Shown here piece by piece: positions 29,568-37,647 of a stretch of 64,000 nt of DNA. This DNA is from Streptomyces sp. RKAG290 (GTDB lineage Bacteria; Actinomycetota; Actinomycetes; Streptomycetales; Streptomycetaceae). The stretch spans positions 2,356,001-2,420,000 of the forward strand of contig NZ_JAJOZC010000001.1 of NCBI RefSeq assembly GCF_023701695.1, in the 5' to 3' direction. Position 1 is the first letter of the stretch; the number at the start of each line of letters is the position of its first letter. Position numbers and translations under genes: made by a program. The notes beneath the pieces were generated by a model. The model was not told the DNA's origin. It saw only the letters and a list, made by a program, of their open reading frames with translations, and searched no databases.

Positions 29568-30329
29568 TCAGCCGCCGTAGCGGCGGTGGCGGGCCGCGTA
29601 GTCACGCAGGGCCCGCAGGAAGTCGACCCGGCGGAAGGCGGGCCAGAAGACCTCGCAGAAGTAGTACTCGGAGTGCGCGCTCTGCCAGAGCATGAAGCCC
29701 GAGAGCCGCTGTTCCCCGCTGGTCCGGATCACCAGGTCCGGATCGGGCTGGCCCCGGGTGTAGAGGTGCTCGGAGATCAGGTCGGTGGAGACGATCTCCG
29801 CGAGGTCCTCGAAGGACGTGCCCTTGGAGGAGTGGTCGAGCAGCAGTGAGCGGACGGCGTCCGCGATCTCCTGGCGGCCTCCGTAGCCGACGGCGACGTT
29901 GACCAGTATTCCGTCGATGCCGGCGGTGGCCTGCTCGGCCTCCTTGAGGACGGTCTGGGTGTGCGCGGGCAGCAGGTCGAGCGTGCCGACGTGGTGGACC
30001 CGCCAGCGCCCGTCCGCGGCCAGGCCGCGGACGGTGTTCTCGATGATGCCGAGGAGCGGGGTGAGCTCGGAGTCGGGACGGTCGAAGTTGTCGGTGGAGA
30101 GCAGCCAGAGGGTGACGACCTCGACATCGGTCTCGCTGCACCAGCCGAGGAGCTCCTGGATCTTGTCCGCACCGGCCTGGTGCCCCTCCGCGGCAGTGCC
30201 ACCGGACGCCTTCGCCCAGCGCCGGTTGCCGTCGAGGATGACGCCGATGTGCTTGGGCACCTGGGCGTGATCGAGGCGGGCCTCCACCCGGCGTGCGTAG
30301 AGCCCGTACACCAGGTCGCGCAAGTTCAC
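29568..30329 (-). CDS. Isoprenyl (cis-prenyl) transferase
   Basis: This 253-residue cytosolic enzyme condenses isopentenyl diphosphate in Z configuration to make polyprenyl carriers. Signatures are VILDGNRRWAK (catalytic Asp and the pyrophosphate site), STDNFDRP, and RTSGEQRLSGFMLWQSAHSEYYF near the C-terminus. GTG 30329 (VNLRDLVYGLYARRVEARLDH) follows GAGAGGTGG. Streptomycetes have two such genes. The DLVYGLYARR N-terminus suggests the paralogue related to mycobacterial short-chain Z-farnesyl synthases rather than the main undecaprenyl synthase, but chain length cannot be read here. Confidence 0.9.
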   Translation of the reverse strand: MNLRDLVYGLYARRVEARLDHAQVPKHIGVILDGNRRWAKASGGTAAEGHQAGADKIQELLGWCSETDVEVVTLWLLSTDNFDRPDSELTPLLGIIENTVRGLAADGRWRVHHVGTLDLLPAHTQTVLKEAEQATAGIDGILVNVAVGYGGRQEIADAVRSLLLDHSSKGTSFEDLAEIVSTDLISEHLYTRGQPDPDLVIRTSGEQRLSGFMLWQSAHSEYYFCEVFWPAFRRVDFLRALRDYAARHRRYGG

Positions 30330-30518
30330 TGAGTCCACCTCTCGGTTCCATGCGGGCCCGCCCGCCGCCATGCCCGGGGCCGTCCCCCTGGGGCTCGCCG
30401 CACTGAGAGGGGGCGATCGCCCCGCCGTGCCGTGGCAGTCCCGAAGCGGCCACATTACTGCGCAGGCGCCGCACCGGCCCAACCCGCCCTGTCACAAGTC
30501 CGTGATAGGGAGAGAAAC

Positions 30519-31559
30519 GTGACTGATTCCTCTTCTTCCTATCTGGCCGCCGGGTCGCGCTACGACTCCATGGAGTACCGGCGCAGCGGCCGCAGCGGCC
30601 TCAAGCTCCCCGCCGTCTCGCTCGGCCTCTGGCACAACTTCGGCGACGACCGCGCGCTCGGCTCGCAGCGGGCGATCCTGCGCCGCGCCTTCGACCTCGG
30701 AGTGACCCACTTCGACCTGGCCAACAACTACGGCCCGCCGCCCGGCTCCGCCGAGCTCAACTTCGGGAAGCTCTTCGCCCAGGACTTCGCCCCGTACCGC
30801 GACGAGCTGATCATCTCCACCAAGGCCGGGTACGACATGCATCCGGGTCCTTACGGGGAGTGGGGCTCGCGCAAGTACCTGCTGTCGTCGCTCGACGCCT
30901 CGCTGAAGCGGATGGGCCTCGATTACGTCGACATCTTCTACTCGCACCGCTTCGACCCGGACACTCCGCTGGAGGAGACGATGGGGGCCCTGGCCTCCGC
31001 CGTGCGACAGGGCAAGGCGCTGTACGTCGGGGTGTCCTCGTACAACTCGGAGCAGACCAGGGAGGCGGCCCGGCTGCTCCGGGAGATGGGCGTGCCGGCC
31101 CTGATCCACCAGCCGTCCTACTCGATGATCAACCGCTGGACCGAGGACGACGGCCTGCTGGACACCCTGGAGGCGGCCGGTATGGGCTGCATCTCCTTCG
31201 TGCCGCTCGCGCAGGGACTGCTGACCGGCAAGTACCTGAAGGGCATTCCGGAGGGTTCGCGCGCCACGCAGGGCAAGTCCCTCAACCCGGAGCTGCTCTC
31301 GGACGAGGTGGTCCGCCGGCTGAACGGGCTGAACGACATCGCGCGGGGCCGCGGCCAGTCGCTGGCCCAGCTGGCACTCAACTGGGTGCTGCGCGACAGC
31401 CGCATGACATCGGCTCTGATCGGCGCGTCGAGCGTGAAGCAGCTGGAGGAGAACGTCGCGGCGCTGGCGGCTCCGGCGCTGTCCGCAGCGGAACTGAAGG
31501 AGATCGACACCTTCGCCGTGGACACCGCCGGGACCAACATCTGGGCCGGACGGGCCTGA
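30519..31559 (+). CDS. Aldo/keto reductase (L-glyceraldehyde 3-phosphate reductase-like)
   Basis: This 346-residue NADPH-dependent reductase of the YghZ/Kv-beta group has the catalytic tetrad: Asp and Tyr in HFDLANNYGP, Lys in IISTKAGYDM and His in IFYSHRFDP. The C-terminal cofactor segment ALIGASSVKQLEEN is present. Long aldo/keto reductases of this type detoxify methylglyoxal or reduce L-glyceraldehyde 3-phosphate. GTG 30519 follows GGGAGAG. It is divergent from the prenyltransferase gene and ends at a strong hairpin. Confidence 0.92.
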   Translation: MTDSSSSYLAAGSRYDSMEYRRSGRSGLKLPAVSLGLWHNFGDDRALGSQRAILRRAFDLGVTHFDLANNYGPPPGSAELNFGKLFAQDFAPYRDELIISTKAGYDMHPGPYGEWGSRKYLLSSLDASLKRMGLDYVDIFYSHRFDPDTPLEETMGALASAVRQGKALYVGVSSYNSEQTREAARLLREMGVPALIHQPSYSMINRWTEDDGLLDTLEAAGMGCISFVPLAQGLLTGKYLKGIPEGSRATQGKSLNPELLSDEVVRRLNGLNDIARGRGQSLAQLALNWVLRDSRMTSALIGASSVKQLEENVAALAAPALSAAELKEIDTFAVDTAGTNIWAGRA

Positions 31560-31615
31560 CGGGCCTCGCGTCCGTGGGTGCGTGACGCCCCCGCCCGCAC
31601 CGGGGCAGAAAAAAA

Positions 31616-31651
31616 CGGGCCGGTCCGTGGGGGGGGTTACGGACCGGCCCG
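31616..31651. terminator. Hairpin terminator after the aldo/keto reductase gene
   Basis: A 13-bp perfect stem (CGGGCCGGTCCGT) with a G-rich loop, preceded by a run of A residues that would read as U on the opposite strand. It can serve both convergent genes. Confidence 0.85.
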
Positions 31652-31865
31652 AGGGGGGGTTTCCACCATAACCCTTCGTAAGTGATGCCGCGTGCCACGC
31701 CACCAAATAATTACTCTCCGAATGTGCGGGACTCCGTTGCGGGCACGGAATCCGGGGCTCCGCAGGGCCTGGAGCTGCACGGACGCCGCGCGGCGCGGCC
31801 TTGACGCCGACACGCCCGCAGGACGTGCACAGGATGTGCACATTCCGGTCCCGGGCACCGACGCG

Positions 31866-32324
31866 TCAGGTCGCCGACGCCGCGCCCCGGTGGCCACGGG
31901 TGAACCGGATTCCCACGGTGTCGCCGCCGATGACCACGAAGCGGCCGCCCTCGCAGCGGATGACGGCCTCGTGCACCTCGCCCCGGTCGTCCCTGCGCTC
32001 CTGCGTGCTGAGCACCGTCCAGCCGCCCTCGGGCGGCTGCGGCAGGTTCGCCATCGCGGTGAACTCCCACTGCGCGGCCGGCACGCACCAGTCGGGCAGG
32101 TGCGGCCAGGTGCCGGCACCGACGTGCAGGGTGCCGTCGGAGGCGCAGGTCAGAAGCACCGACTGGCTGTCGGCCAGCAGGAATTCGACGGCTTCCGGCT
32201 CCCCCATCCGCCCTTCGGGGCGGTAGAAGATGCCGAGGACGCCGACGATCCGTGCGCCCCTGAGCCACTCGGAGTTCCCCTGCCGCGGGCTGCGCGTGGC
32301 TTCCTCGTCGCTGCCGACCCTCAT
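31866..32324 (-). CDS. Conserved hypothetical protein
   Basis: This 152-residue protein has no recognised domain. The sequence alternates short strands (ARIVGVLGIFYRPEG, EAVEFLLADSQSVLLTCASDGTLHVGAGTW, AVIRCEGGRFVVIGGDTVGIRF) and looks like a compact beta-rich cytosolic protein. ATG 32324 follows GGAAGGAG, a strong ribosome site. It is 70 bases downstream of a methyltransferase gene in the same direction. I cannot suggest a function. Confidence 0.7.
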   Translation of the reverse strand: MRVGSDEEATRSPRQGNSEWLRGARIVGVLGIFYRPEGRMGEPEAVEFLLADSQSVLLTCASDGTLHVGAGTWPHLPDWCVPAAQWEFTAMANLPQPPEGGWTVLSTQERRDDRGEVHEAVIRCEGGRFVVIGGDTVGIRFTRGHRGAASAT

Positions 32325-32394
32325 GGCCCTGCTCCTTCCCCGTGCGCTCAGCGACCAGAGTGCCACTCTTCCGGCACGGGAAGGGCCCGGGGCC

Positions 32395-33255
32395 TCAGAC
32401 CGGGCGGGCCGGTTTGCGGGCCTCGATCAGAAAGCGGGTGGTGTGTGCGAGGAACGGCCCCTCGGTCTCGATCCGGTGGTGCAGCGCGGCGAGTTGCGGC
32501 CGGTACTGCTCGACGGTGAAGCCGGGCACCATCCAGATCACCTTCCGCAGGAAGTAGACGACGGCGCCGATGTCGAGGAACTCGGTGCGCAGCCGCTCCA
32601 GTCGCAGGTCGACGACTTCGAGACCGGCCGCCTCGGCCGCGGCGCGCGCCTGCTCCGGGTCGCGGCCGCCACGCACCTCGGGCGGCTGCGGGCCGAGGAA
32701 GTACTCGACGAGTTCGAAGACGCTGGCCGGGCCGACCTGTTGCGAGAAGTACGTGCCGCCAGGTGTCAGTACCCGGGCGATCTCGTCCCACCAGGTGGTC
32801 ACGGGATGCCGGCTGACGACGAGGTCGAAGGCCGCGTCGCCGAACGGCAGGGGCGGCTCGTCCGCATCCGCGACCACGGCTGCCCCGAGGGGGTGCAGCA
32901 GGGCGGTGGCGCGGGCGATGTTCGGCGGCCAGGACTCGGTGGCGACGGTCAGCGGCGGTAGCTTCGGCGCGGCGGCGAGGACCTCACCACCGCCGGTCTG
33001 GATGTCGAGCGCGGCGCTCGCCCTGCCCAGCCGCTCCCCCATGGCACGGGCGTAGCCCCAGGAAGGCCGCTCCTCGGTGGCCCGGCCCTCCAGCCAGGAG
33101 AAGTCCCAGCCGGCCACGGAGACGGTGTCCGCCTCGGTGACCAGGGCGTCGAACCGGGCGCGCTCCGCCGCCTGTGCCGCCTGCTCGTCTTCGGGCTTGT
33201 CTTCGGGCTTGTCTTCGGGCTTGTCTTCGGGCTTGTCTTCGGGTGTTCCGGCCAT
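32395..33255 (-). CDS. SAM-dependent methyltransferase with an N-terminal PEDK repeat
   Basis: This 286-residue class I methyltransferase has the SAM-binding region ASAALDIQTGGGEVL (motif I), FDLVVSRHPVTTWWDEIARVLTPGGTYFSQQVG (motifs II-III) and a C-terminal EARKPAR. The substrate is unknown. The N-terminus contains five tandem PEDK/PEDE units encoded by 12-bp DNA repeats, which probably form a disordered charged tail. ATG 33255 is used; a GTG 24 bases upstream is an alternative start. Confidence 0.82.
   Translation of the reverse strand: MAGTPEDKPEDKPEDKPEDKPEDEQAAQAAERARFDALVTEADTVSVAGWDFSWLEGRATEERPSWGYARAMGERLGRASAALDIQTGGGEVLAAAPKLPPLTVATESWPPNIARATALLHPLGAAVVADADEPPLPFGDAAFDLVVSRHPVTTWWDEIARVLTPGGTYFSQQVGPASVFELVEYFLGPQPPEVRGGRDPEQARAAAEAAGLEVVDLRLERLRTEFLDIGAVVYFLRKVIWMVPGFTVEQYRPQLAALHHRIETEGPFLAHTTRFLIEARKPARPV
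33187..33246. repeat. 12-bp tandem repeat inside the methyltransferase gene
   Basis: The unit GTCTTCGGGCTT is repeated four times exactly (33187-33234) and followed by one degenerate copy. Its length keeps the frame. It encodes repeating Lys-Pro-Glu-Asp on the minus strand. Confidence 0.9.
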
Positions 33256-33391
33256 ACGGGAATGGTCGCAGCAGGACACCGTCGGCCGCGACCGTAATAA
33301 GGAGTGGCCGCCCGACTGCTCGCGGACACGGGAGACGGCGGCCGACCGGGCACGCTGTCGTGCCCGAGGACCGCTGCGGGCCCGCCCCGGG

Positions 33392-34297
33392 TCAGGCGGC
33401 CAGGCCGCCGAAGAGGATGCCGAGCAGCGCGCCGGCGATCATGAACGGTCCGAACGGGATGCCCGTCTTGCGCCCGGCGCGCCGCATGAGCATCAGCCCG
33501 AGGCCGTACGCCGCGCCGAACAGGAAGCCCGCGAAGCCGCCGGCGAACACGACGGCCCAGCCGTACCAGCCGAGCGCCACGCCGAGCGAGACGGCGAGCT
33601 TGACGTCGCCGAAGCCCATTCCGTTCGGGTTGATGAGGAAGAGCAGGAAGTAGAAGGCGCCGAGAGCGGCTCCGCCGAGCAGGGCGGACAGCCAGGAGCC
33701 GCCGTGTTCCGGCAGCAGTGCGGCGATGCCGAGAAGTACGGCGGCCGCTCCGGCGGCGGGCAGCGTCAGCTCGTCGGGCAGCCGGTGGACGCGGCGGTCG
33801 ATGGCCGCGAGGAGTACGGCGACGGGGGCGAGCAGCAGCCACACGGCGAGCTCGGGGCGGGCCCCGGTGGTCGCGGCGACCGCGGCGCAGCCGAGGGTGG
33901 AGGCGACGGTGACGAGGAGGGAGGGGGCGTAGCGCGGGCTGCCGCCGCGCGGGGTCGCGCCCGAAGCATCCGTACCCGTATCAGCGTCCGTGCCGGCACC
34001 CGGAGCCGAGTCCGTACCGGCTTCCGAAGGTGAGTCCGCACCGGCATCCGTGTCCGGCTGAGCCGCTCCCGATCCGGCTGCCGTGTGCACGGCGACGGCC
34101 GCGCCCGCCTCTGCGCAGGTCGCACAGCGCGTCGAGCCGGCCCAGCCGCGCAAGGGCCCGGTGAGGGCGTGGCCGGCGGGGCAGGCGACCCGCCATGCGT
34201 CCTCGGGCTCGACGGAGAACCGGTAGGCGGCGCGCGGGACCAGCAGTCCGGTCGCAGCACCCCAGAGGGCGGCGACGGCTATCAGCATGGCGTACAC
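33392..34297 (-). CDS. A24 prepilin peptidase (TadV/CpaA/PilD-like)
   Basis: This protein of about 301 residues is a membrane aspartic peptidase. The two active-site regions are AAIDRRVHRLPDEL and GMGFGDVKLAVSLG, the hallmarks of enzymes that cleave pilin leaders before the hydrophobic helix. It has about seven or eight membrane segments. A Cys/His cluster near residues 35-60 (ACPAGH ... RCATC) resembles the Zn-binding loop of PilD. A long Thr/Ser/Asp/Gly linker (GTDADTGTD repeats) is unusual. An ATG at 34309 overlaps the predicted -10 box, so the transcript probably begins at GTG 34297, leaderless. It likely processes the Flp-headed proteins encoded nearby. Confidence 0.85.
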   Translation of the reverse strand: MYAMLIAVAALWGAATGLLVPRAAYRFSVEPEDAWRVACPAGHALTGPLRGWAGSTRCATCAEAGAAVAVHTAAGSGAAQPDTDAGADSPSEAGTDSAPGAGTDADTGTDASGATPRGGSPRYAPSLLVTVASTLGCAAVAATTGARPELAVWLLLAPVAVLLAAIDRRVHRLPDELTLPAAGAAAVLLGIAALLPEHGGSWLSALLGGAALGAFYFLLFLINPNGMGFGDVKLAVSLGVALGWYGWAVVFAGGFAGFLFGAAYGLGLMLMRRAGRKTGIPFGPFMIAGALLGILFGGLAA

Positions 34298-34304
34298 GTC
34301 ACCG

Positions 34305-34348
34305 ACCATAGGCGTCCGGTGCACACCGGTCATGGGCCCTGGGGCCCA
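34305..34348 (-). promoter_or_regulatory. Shared-type promoter of the prepilin peptidase gene
   Basis: The perfect palindrome TGGGCCC-TG-GGGCCCA (34333-34348) is followed on the minus strand, after 22 bases, by TATGGT (34310-34305) and, seven bases later, by GTG 34297. The same layout recurs in front of five other genes in this window. Confidence 0.7.
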
Positions 34349-34362
34349 CTGCGGACGGTTAC

Positions 34363-34393
34363 GGGCCCAGCGCCTGTCACGTGGCGCTACCGT
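34363..34393 (+). promoter_or_regulatory. Possible promoter of the DUF192 gene (half-site and -10)
   Basis: A single GGGCCCA half-site (34363-34369) is followed after 18 bases by TACCGT (34388-34393). ATG 34401 lies seven bases later, the same leaderless spacing as at the toxin genes. The half-site spacing differs from the other promoters, so the link is weaker. Confidence 0.4.
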
Positions 34394-34400
34394 CATGGCC

Positions 34401-34783
34401 ATGGCTCGATGGCGCAATGGCACAGGGACACTCACCATCACGGACCGAGGGGGGAACGGCAGACGGAGATACCGCTGCGGATCGCGGCCTCGTACCGCCA
34501 CCGCAGCCGTGGGCTGCTCGGGCAGGACGGCATCGACGGCGCGCTGATGATCACGCCGTGCGGGAGTGTGCACTCCTTCCGCATGCGGTTCACGATCGAT
34601 GTGGCCTATCTGGACCGCAAGTTCAACGTCGTCGCGGTCCACACGATGAAGCCGGGACGACTGGGCCTGCCCCGGCTGCGGGCCCGGCACGTGATCGAGT
34701 CGGAGGCCGGCGCGATGGCGAAGTGGGGACTGCGGCCGGGAGTCCAGGTGGCGATCGCGCAGAGCGACGGGGCGCAGGGCTGA
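34401..34783 (+). CDS. DUF192 protein (frameshifted near its N-terminus as written)
   Basis: The intended product of about 127 residues begins MARWRNGTGTLTITDRG and continues IPLRIAASYRHRSRGLLGQDGIDGALMITPCGSVHSFRMRFTIDVAYLDRK, the DUF192 core. The family is a small beta-barrel, often exported in other bacteria, of unknown function. As written the two parts lie in different frames. One extra G in the run at 34449-34454 joins them. A shorter frame from ATG 34409 reads without repair but has an unnatural N-terminus. It is divergent from the prepilin peptidase gene and lies 75 bases before a toxin gene, which suggests a shared process. Confidence 0.75.
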
Positions 34784-34806
34784 ACCACCGCCGCTGAGCG
34801 CGGAGA

Positions 34807-34850
34807 TGGGACCCAGGGCCCAAGACACCGGCGCGCCCGGCGCCTAGTGT
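34807..34850 (+). promoter_or_regulatory. Shared-type promoter of toxin gene 1
   Basis: TGGGACC-CA-GGGCCCA (34807-34822, one mismatch to the palindrome) is followed after 22 bases by TAGTGT (34845-34850). Seven bases later comes ATG 34858, exactly where the near-identity with toxin gene 2 begins. This argues for a leaderless transcript starting at ATG 34858. Confidence 0.7.
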
Positions 34851-34857
34851 CGAAAAC

Positions 34858-35657
34858 ATGTCACGGGTGGGGGAATTGCGTCGTCGAGTTCGTCGGTGGT
34901 CACGGAGGTCCGTGCCGCGGACGGATGTGCGGTTGCTGGGGTTGCGGGGCCGGGGCGGCGTCGTGGTCCGGGTGGGCGGCGTGACCGGGGTCAGGGTGCG
35001 CTGGAGTATCTGGGTCTGGTCCTGGTGGTGGTGGCGGTCGTCGGGGCGTTGGTCGCGACGGGGATCGGTGCGGATCTGTCGGAGAAGATCGGTGTGCAGG
35101 TCTGCCGTATCTCCGGTGGCGGGAACTGTGGCGGTGACAGCAACGCCGGGGCGCAGGACGGTTCGAACAGTCCGGGCAACGGTGATCCGGCGTCGGACAA
35201 GAACGCCGACGGTTCACCGAAGTCTCCGGCGCAGGTGGAGTACGACAAGGCGCTGAAGGACCTTCAGGACGCGCAGAAGGACGAGAAGTCCAACGGGGAC
35301 AAGGCGATCGAGGCCGCGAAGGAACTCGCGAAGATCCTCGCCGACGAGCTGGGCATCACCGACGCGCTGGACTGCATCACCAAGGGCGACATGGGCGCCT
35401 GCACCGAAACCCTGATCAACATCCTGCTCAGCCTCATCGGCGGCGCGGTCGGGAAACTCGGGGCGAAGTACGGGGCGCCCTGGAAGTGGAAAAAGGCCTA
35501 CAAACTCATCCAGGCCCTCAAGAAACACGGCACCGACCTCTACGACGGCCTCAAGGGACTCCTCAAGAGCCGCAAGAAGGTCAAGGAAGCCGAAGAGGCC
35601 CTGGAGAAGGCCGGCAAGAAAGTCGACGGCGAGAAGAAGGACCCGCCGAAGAAGGAC
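34858..35657 (+). repeat. 800-bp near-identical inverted repeat, copy 1 (toxin head)
   Basis: This segment matches the reverse complement of 41878-42677 with only four substitutions that I can count. Upstream of ATG 34858 the two loci are unrelated apart from the promoter box. Downstream the Hint and tip regions diverge. It is a recent duplication or is kept alike by gene conversion. Confidence 0.9.
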
Positions 35658-36419
35658 GACAAACCCGACGAGAATCCGAACTGCAAGGTCAAGCACAGCT
35701 TCCCGCCCGGCACCCGGGTCCTCCTGGCCGACGGTCGTACGGTCTCCATCGAGACGGTCCGGGCCGGCGACCGGGTCGAGGCCACCGACCCGGACAGCGG
35801 CCTGACCCAGGCACGCCGCGTCGAACGGCCGATCACGACCAAGGACGACAAGGACTTCACCCGCCTGACCTTCCGCACGGCCGCCGGACCCGCGGTGATC
35901 ACCGCGACCGACACCCACCCGTTCTGGATCACCGGCCAGCGCCGCTGGACCGACGCGGGCGACATCACCCCCGGCATGAAGCTCCGGACCCCCGACGGCT
36001 CCGTACTCGCCGTCGCCGCCGTCTCCCGCTACACCCAGCACCGGACCACCCACGACCTCACCGTCAACGGCATCCACACCTACTACGTGCTGGCCGGCGG
36101 CGTCCCCGTCCTGGTGCACAACAACTCCTGGTGCACCGACGAGGAGCGGATCGAGGACGCCGAGGACATCGCCAACGGTCACGCGGACGGCAAGCACGCC
36201 GGCGACTTCCCGGGGCTGTCGAAGAAGGAGCTGGGCGACCTCACCAAGGACGTCATGCAGAACCCGTCGCGGACCAAGGACCTGGGCAGCGGGCGGAAGG
36301 CGTACCTGGGCAAGGACGGCACGACTATCGTGATCCACGACCCGATGAGTCCGGACGGCGGAACCGTGTTCCGGCGGGACCCGGCCAAACTCGACAAGTA
36401 CTGGGAAGAGCTGAACTGA
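34896..36419 (+). CDS. Flp-pilin-headed polymorphic toxin 1 (pretoxin Hint domain, unknown tip)
   Basis: A protein of about 507 residues as read from GTG 34896. The head holds a Flp-type processing signal, DRGQGALEYLGL, with cleavage expected after the first Gly so that Glu and Tyr fall at +5/+6, followed by a hydrophobic helix. A Lys/Glu/Asp-rich spacer (about 75-260) follows, with a small hydrophobic patch (TLINILLSLIGGAVG). A Hint (pretoxin-Hint) domain runs from C263 (CKVKHSFPPGTRVLLADG) to H408-N409 (VLVHNN), which could release the tip by autocleavage. The tip (411-507: HADGKHAGDFPG ... GRKAYLGKDG ... IVIHDPMSPDGGTVFRRD) looks like a small RNase-type toxin, possibly of the BECR fold (tentative). 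If one G is missing at 34952-34955, the true start is ATG 34858, with a basic leader of about 45 residues. Confidence 0.8.
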   Translation: MVTEVRAADGCAVAGVAGPGRRRGPGGRRDRGQGALEYLGLVLVVVAVVGALVATGIGADLSEKIGVQVCRISGGGNCGGDSNAGAQDGSNSPGNGDPASDKNADGSPKSPAQVEYDKALKDLQDAQKDEKSNGDKAIEAAKELAKILADELGITDALDCITKGDMGACTETLINILLSLIGGAVGKLGAKYGAPWKWKKAYKLIQALKKHGTDLYDGLKGLLKSRKKVKEAEEALEKAGKKVDGEKKDPPKKDDKPDENPNCKVKHSFPPGTRVLLADGRTVSIETVRAGDRVEATDPDSGLTQARRVERPITTKDDKDFTRLTFRTAAGPAVITATDTHPFWITGQRRWTDAGDITPGMKLRTPDGSVLAVAAVSRYTQHRTTHDLTVNGIHTYYVLAGGVPVLVHNNSWCTDEERIEDAEDIANGHADGKHAGDFPGLSKKELGDLTKDVMQNPSRTKDLGSGRKAYLGKDGTTIVIHDPMSPDGGTVFRRDPAKLDKYWEELN

Positions 36420-36808
36420 TGCCGGGAAGCGAAGCGGCGGCGAGCGAGCTGCTCACCGAGGACGAGACGCGGCTGCTGCGGCGGGCGCTCCTCGAATGGG
36501 GCGGCCCGGCCCGGTGCAGTGATCAGCTCGCCGTCGGCATCGGGTTCACGGACGCCCAGGATCTCGTCGACCGGACCGACCTGCTGCGCGACGCGCTCGG
36601 CGACGACACCCCGCTCTCACCGGCGGACTGGGCGCGCGTGCTGCTGGCCACGGAGATCGTCTTCGTCAGCGACCTCGCGGGTACGGGCGTCGAGTGGCCG
36701 ACGACCACCGGACTTGCCGACGAACCGACCATCCGCCTGCTGCGGTCGGTCCAGCGGAAGCTGGGCAGGACCGTCAGGCCCTACTACGGGAAGACCCCGA
36801 GCGCCTGA
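36419..36808 (+). CDS. Probable immunity protein for toxin 1
   Basis: This 129-residue acidic, all-helical-looking protein (ETRLLRRALLEWGG ... DLVDRTDLLRDALGDDTPLSPADWARVLLATEIVFVSDL) has an ATG that overlaps the toxin stop (ATGA). That overlap and its small size are typical of cognate immunity genes. I recognise no named Imm family. Lack of a signal peptide implies it acts in the cytoplasm, so the toxin tip should act there too. Confidence 0.65.
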   Translation: MPGSEAAASELLTEDETRLLRRALLEWGGPARCSDQLAVGIGFTDAQDLVDRTDLLRDALGDDTPLSPADWARVLLATEIVFVSDLAGTGVEWPTTTGLADEPTIRLLRSVQRKLGRTVRPYYGKTPSA

Positions 36809-36933
36809 CACGGAGGGTGCACCGAGCGGATGCTCCGCTGCGGCGGAAGAAGCGGGAAGAAGCGGGAAGGACCGGCGAAGAGTGGTCGGCGTCGGTGCGG
36901 ACAGCACGGACACCACCGGCTGATGAGGACCGT

Positions 36934-37530
36934 GTGACAAAGCCGATCGGCCCGGACGAAGCGCTGAGGCGCTGGCAGGACTTCGCCGATGACTGCCTTG
37001 CCGGTTTCCCCTGGGACGTCGAGGACTACAACAACGATCTGACACTGCGGAGCCGGATCGCCGAGTTCCTTGCCGAGTCGAAGGCGGCGGGGGACGACCG
37101 CACACGAGGTCTCGCGGCGCAGATCGAAGCAGCCGACTCGCGGGTGCGGAGTGTGCTGAGGGACGAGTCCTTCCTCCGCTTCCCCGAGGCGCAGTGGTGG
37201 CTCCGGAGATCGCCCGCGTACGCCTGCCGGAGATTCTGTGCCGACTATCACGAGGCCTACGGGATCGAGGTCGAGCCGCGGTCCCGCTTCGATGACGACG
37301 CGGACGAGCTGATCCGCCTGAACGGCACGGGCCTGCCCGTCTCCGATGTGCTGATCCACGCACGGGACGAGAGCATGTACGCCGCGGCCAGGCCCGGTCT
37401 TCTTCTCCGGGCGTTCCGGGAGGCGTTCCCCGCGGCGGCGCGGGCCAGGCCGACGAGGCAGCTCGTCCTGAGCTGGATCGCCGGCGGGACCGAGGACTCC
37501 GGGCTCCGTGCGGGTCTCGCCGGACAGTAG
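36934..37530 (+). CDS. Hypothetical protein downstream of toxin 1 (possible second immunity gene)
   Basis: This 198-residue soluble protein has no recognised domain. It starts at GTG 36934 after GAGGA and is rich in charged helices (DEALRRWQDFADDCLAGFPWDVEDYNNDL ... ADYHEAYGIEVEP). It lies 125 bases past the immunity gene of toxin 1, in the same direction. Orphan immunity genes often accumulate behind polymorphic toxins, and this is the basis for the suggestion. Confidence 0.55.
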   Translation: MTKPIGPDEALRRWQDFADDCLAGFPWDVEDYNNDLTLRSRIAEFLAESKAAGDDRTRGLAAQIEAADSRVRSVLRDESFLRFPEAQWWLRRSPAYACRRFCADYHEAYGIEVEPRSRFDDDADELIRLNGTGLPVSDVLIHARDESMYAAARPGLLLRAFREAFPAAARARPTRQLVLSWIAGGTEDSGLRAGLAGQ

Positions 37531-37647
37531 TGGACCGGGCAGGGGCAGAGCTCAGACCCTCTTACGGAACGGAGCCTTCATGGAGCGAACCCTTGCGGCG
37601 GCGGCCGCTCTCGGCCTTCGACGCGGATCCGGCCCGGGCGGCGGCCG

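Noticed and set aside
34858..35256. A 132-residue Arg/Trp/Val-rich protein from ATG 34858 (and its twin at 42677-42279)
   Set aside because: After about residue 33 the frame is a shadow of the toxin head; only its first part is probably real as the leader of the frame-corrected toxin.
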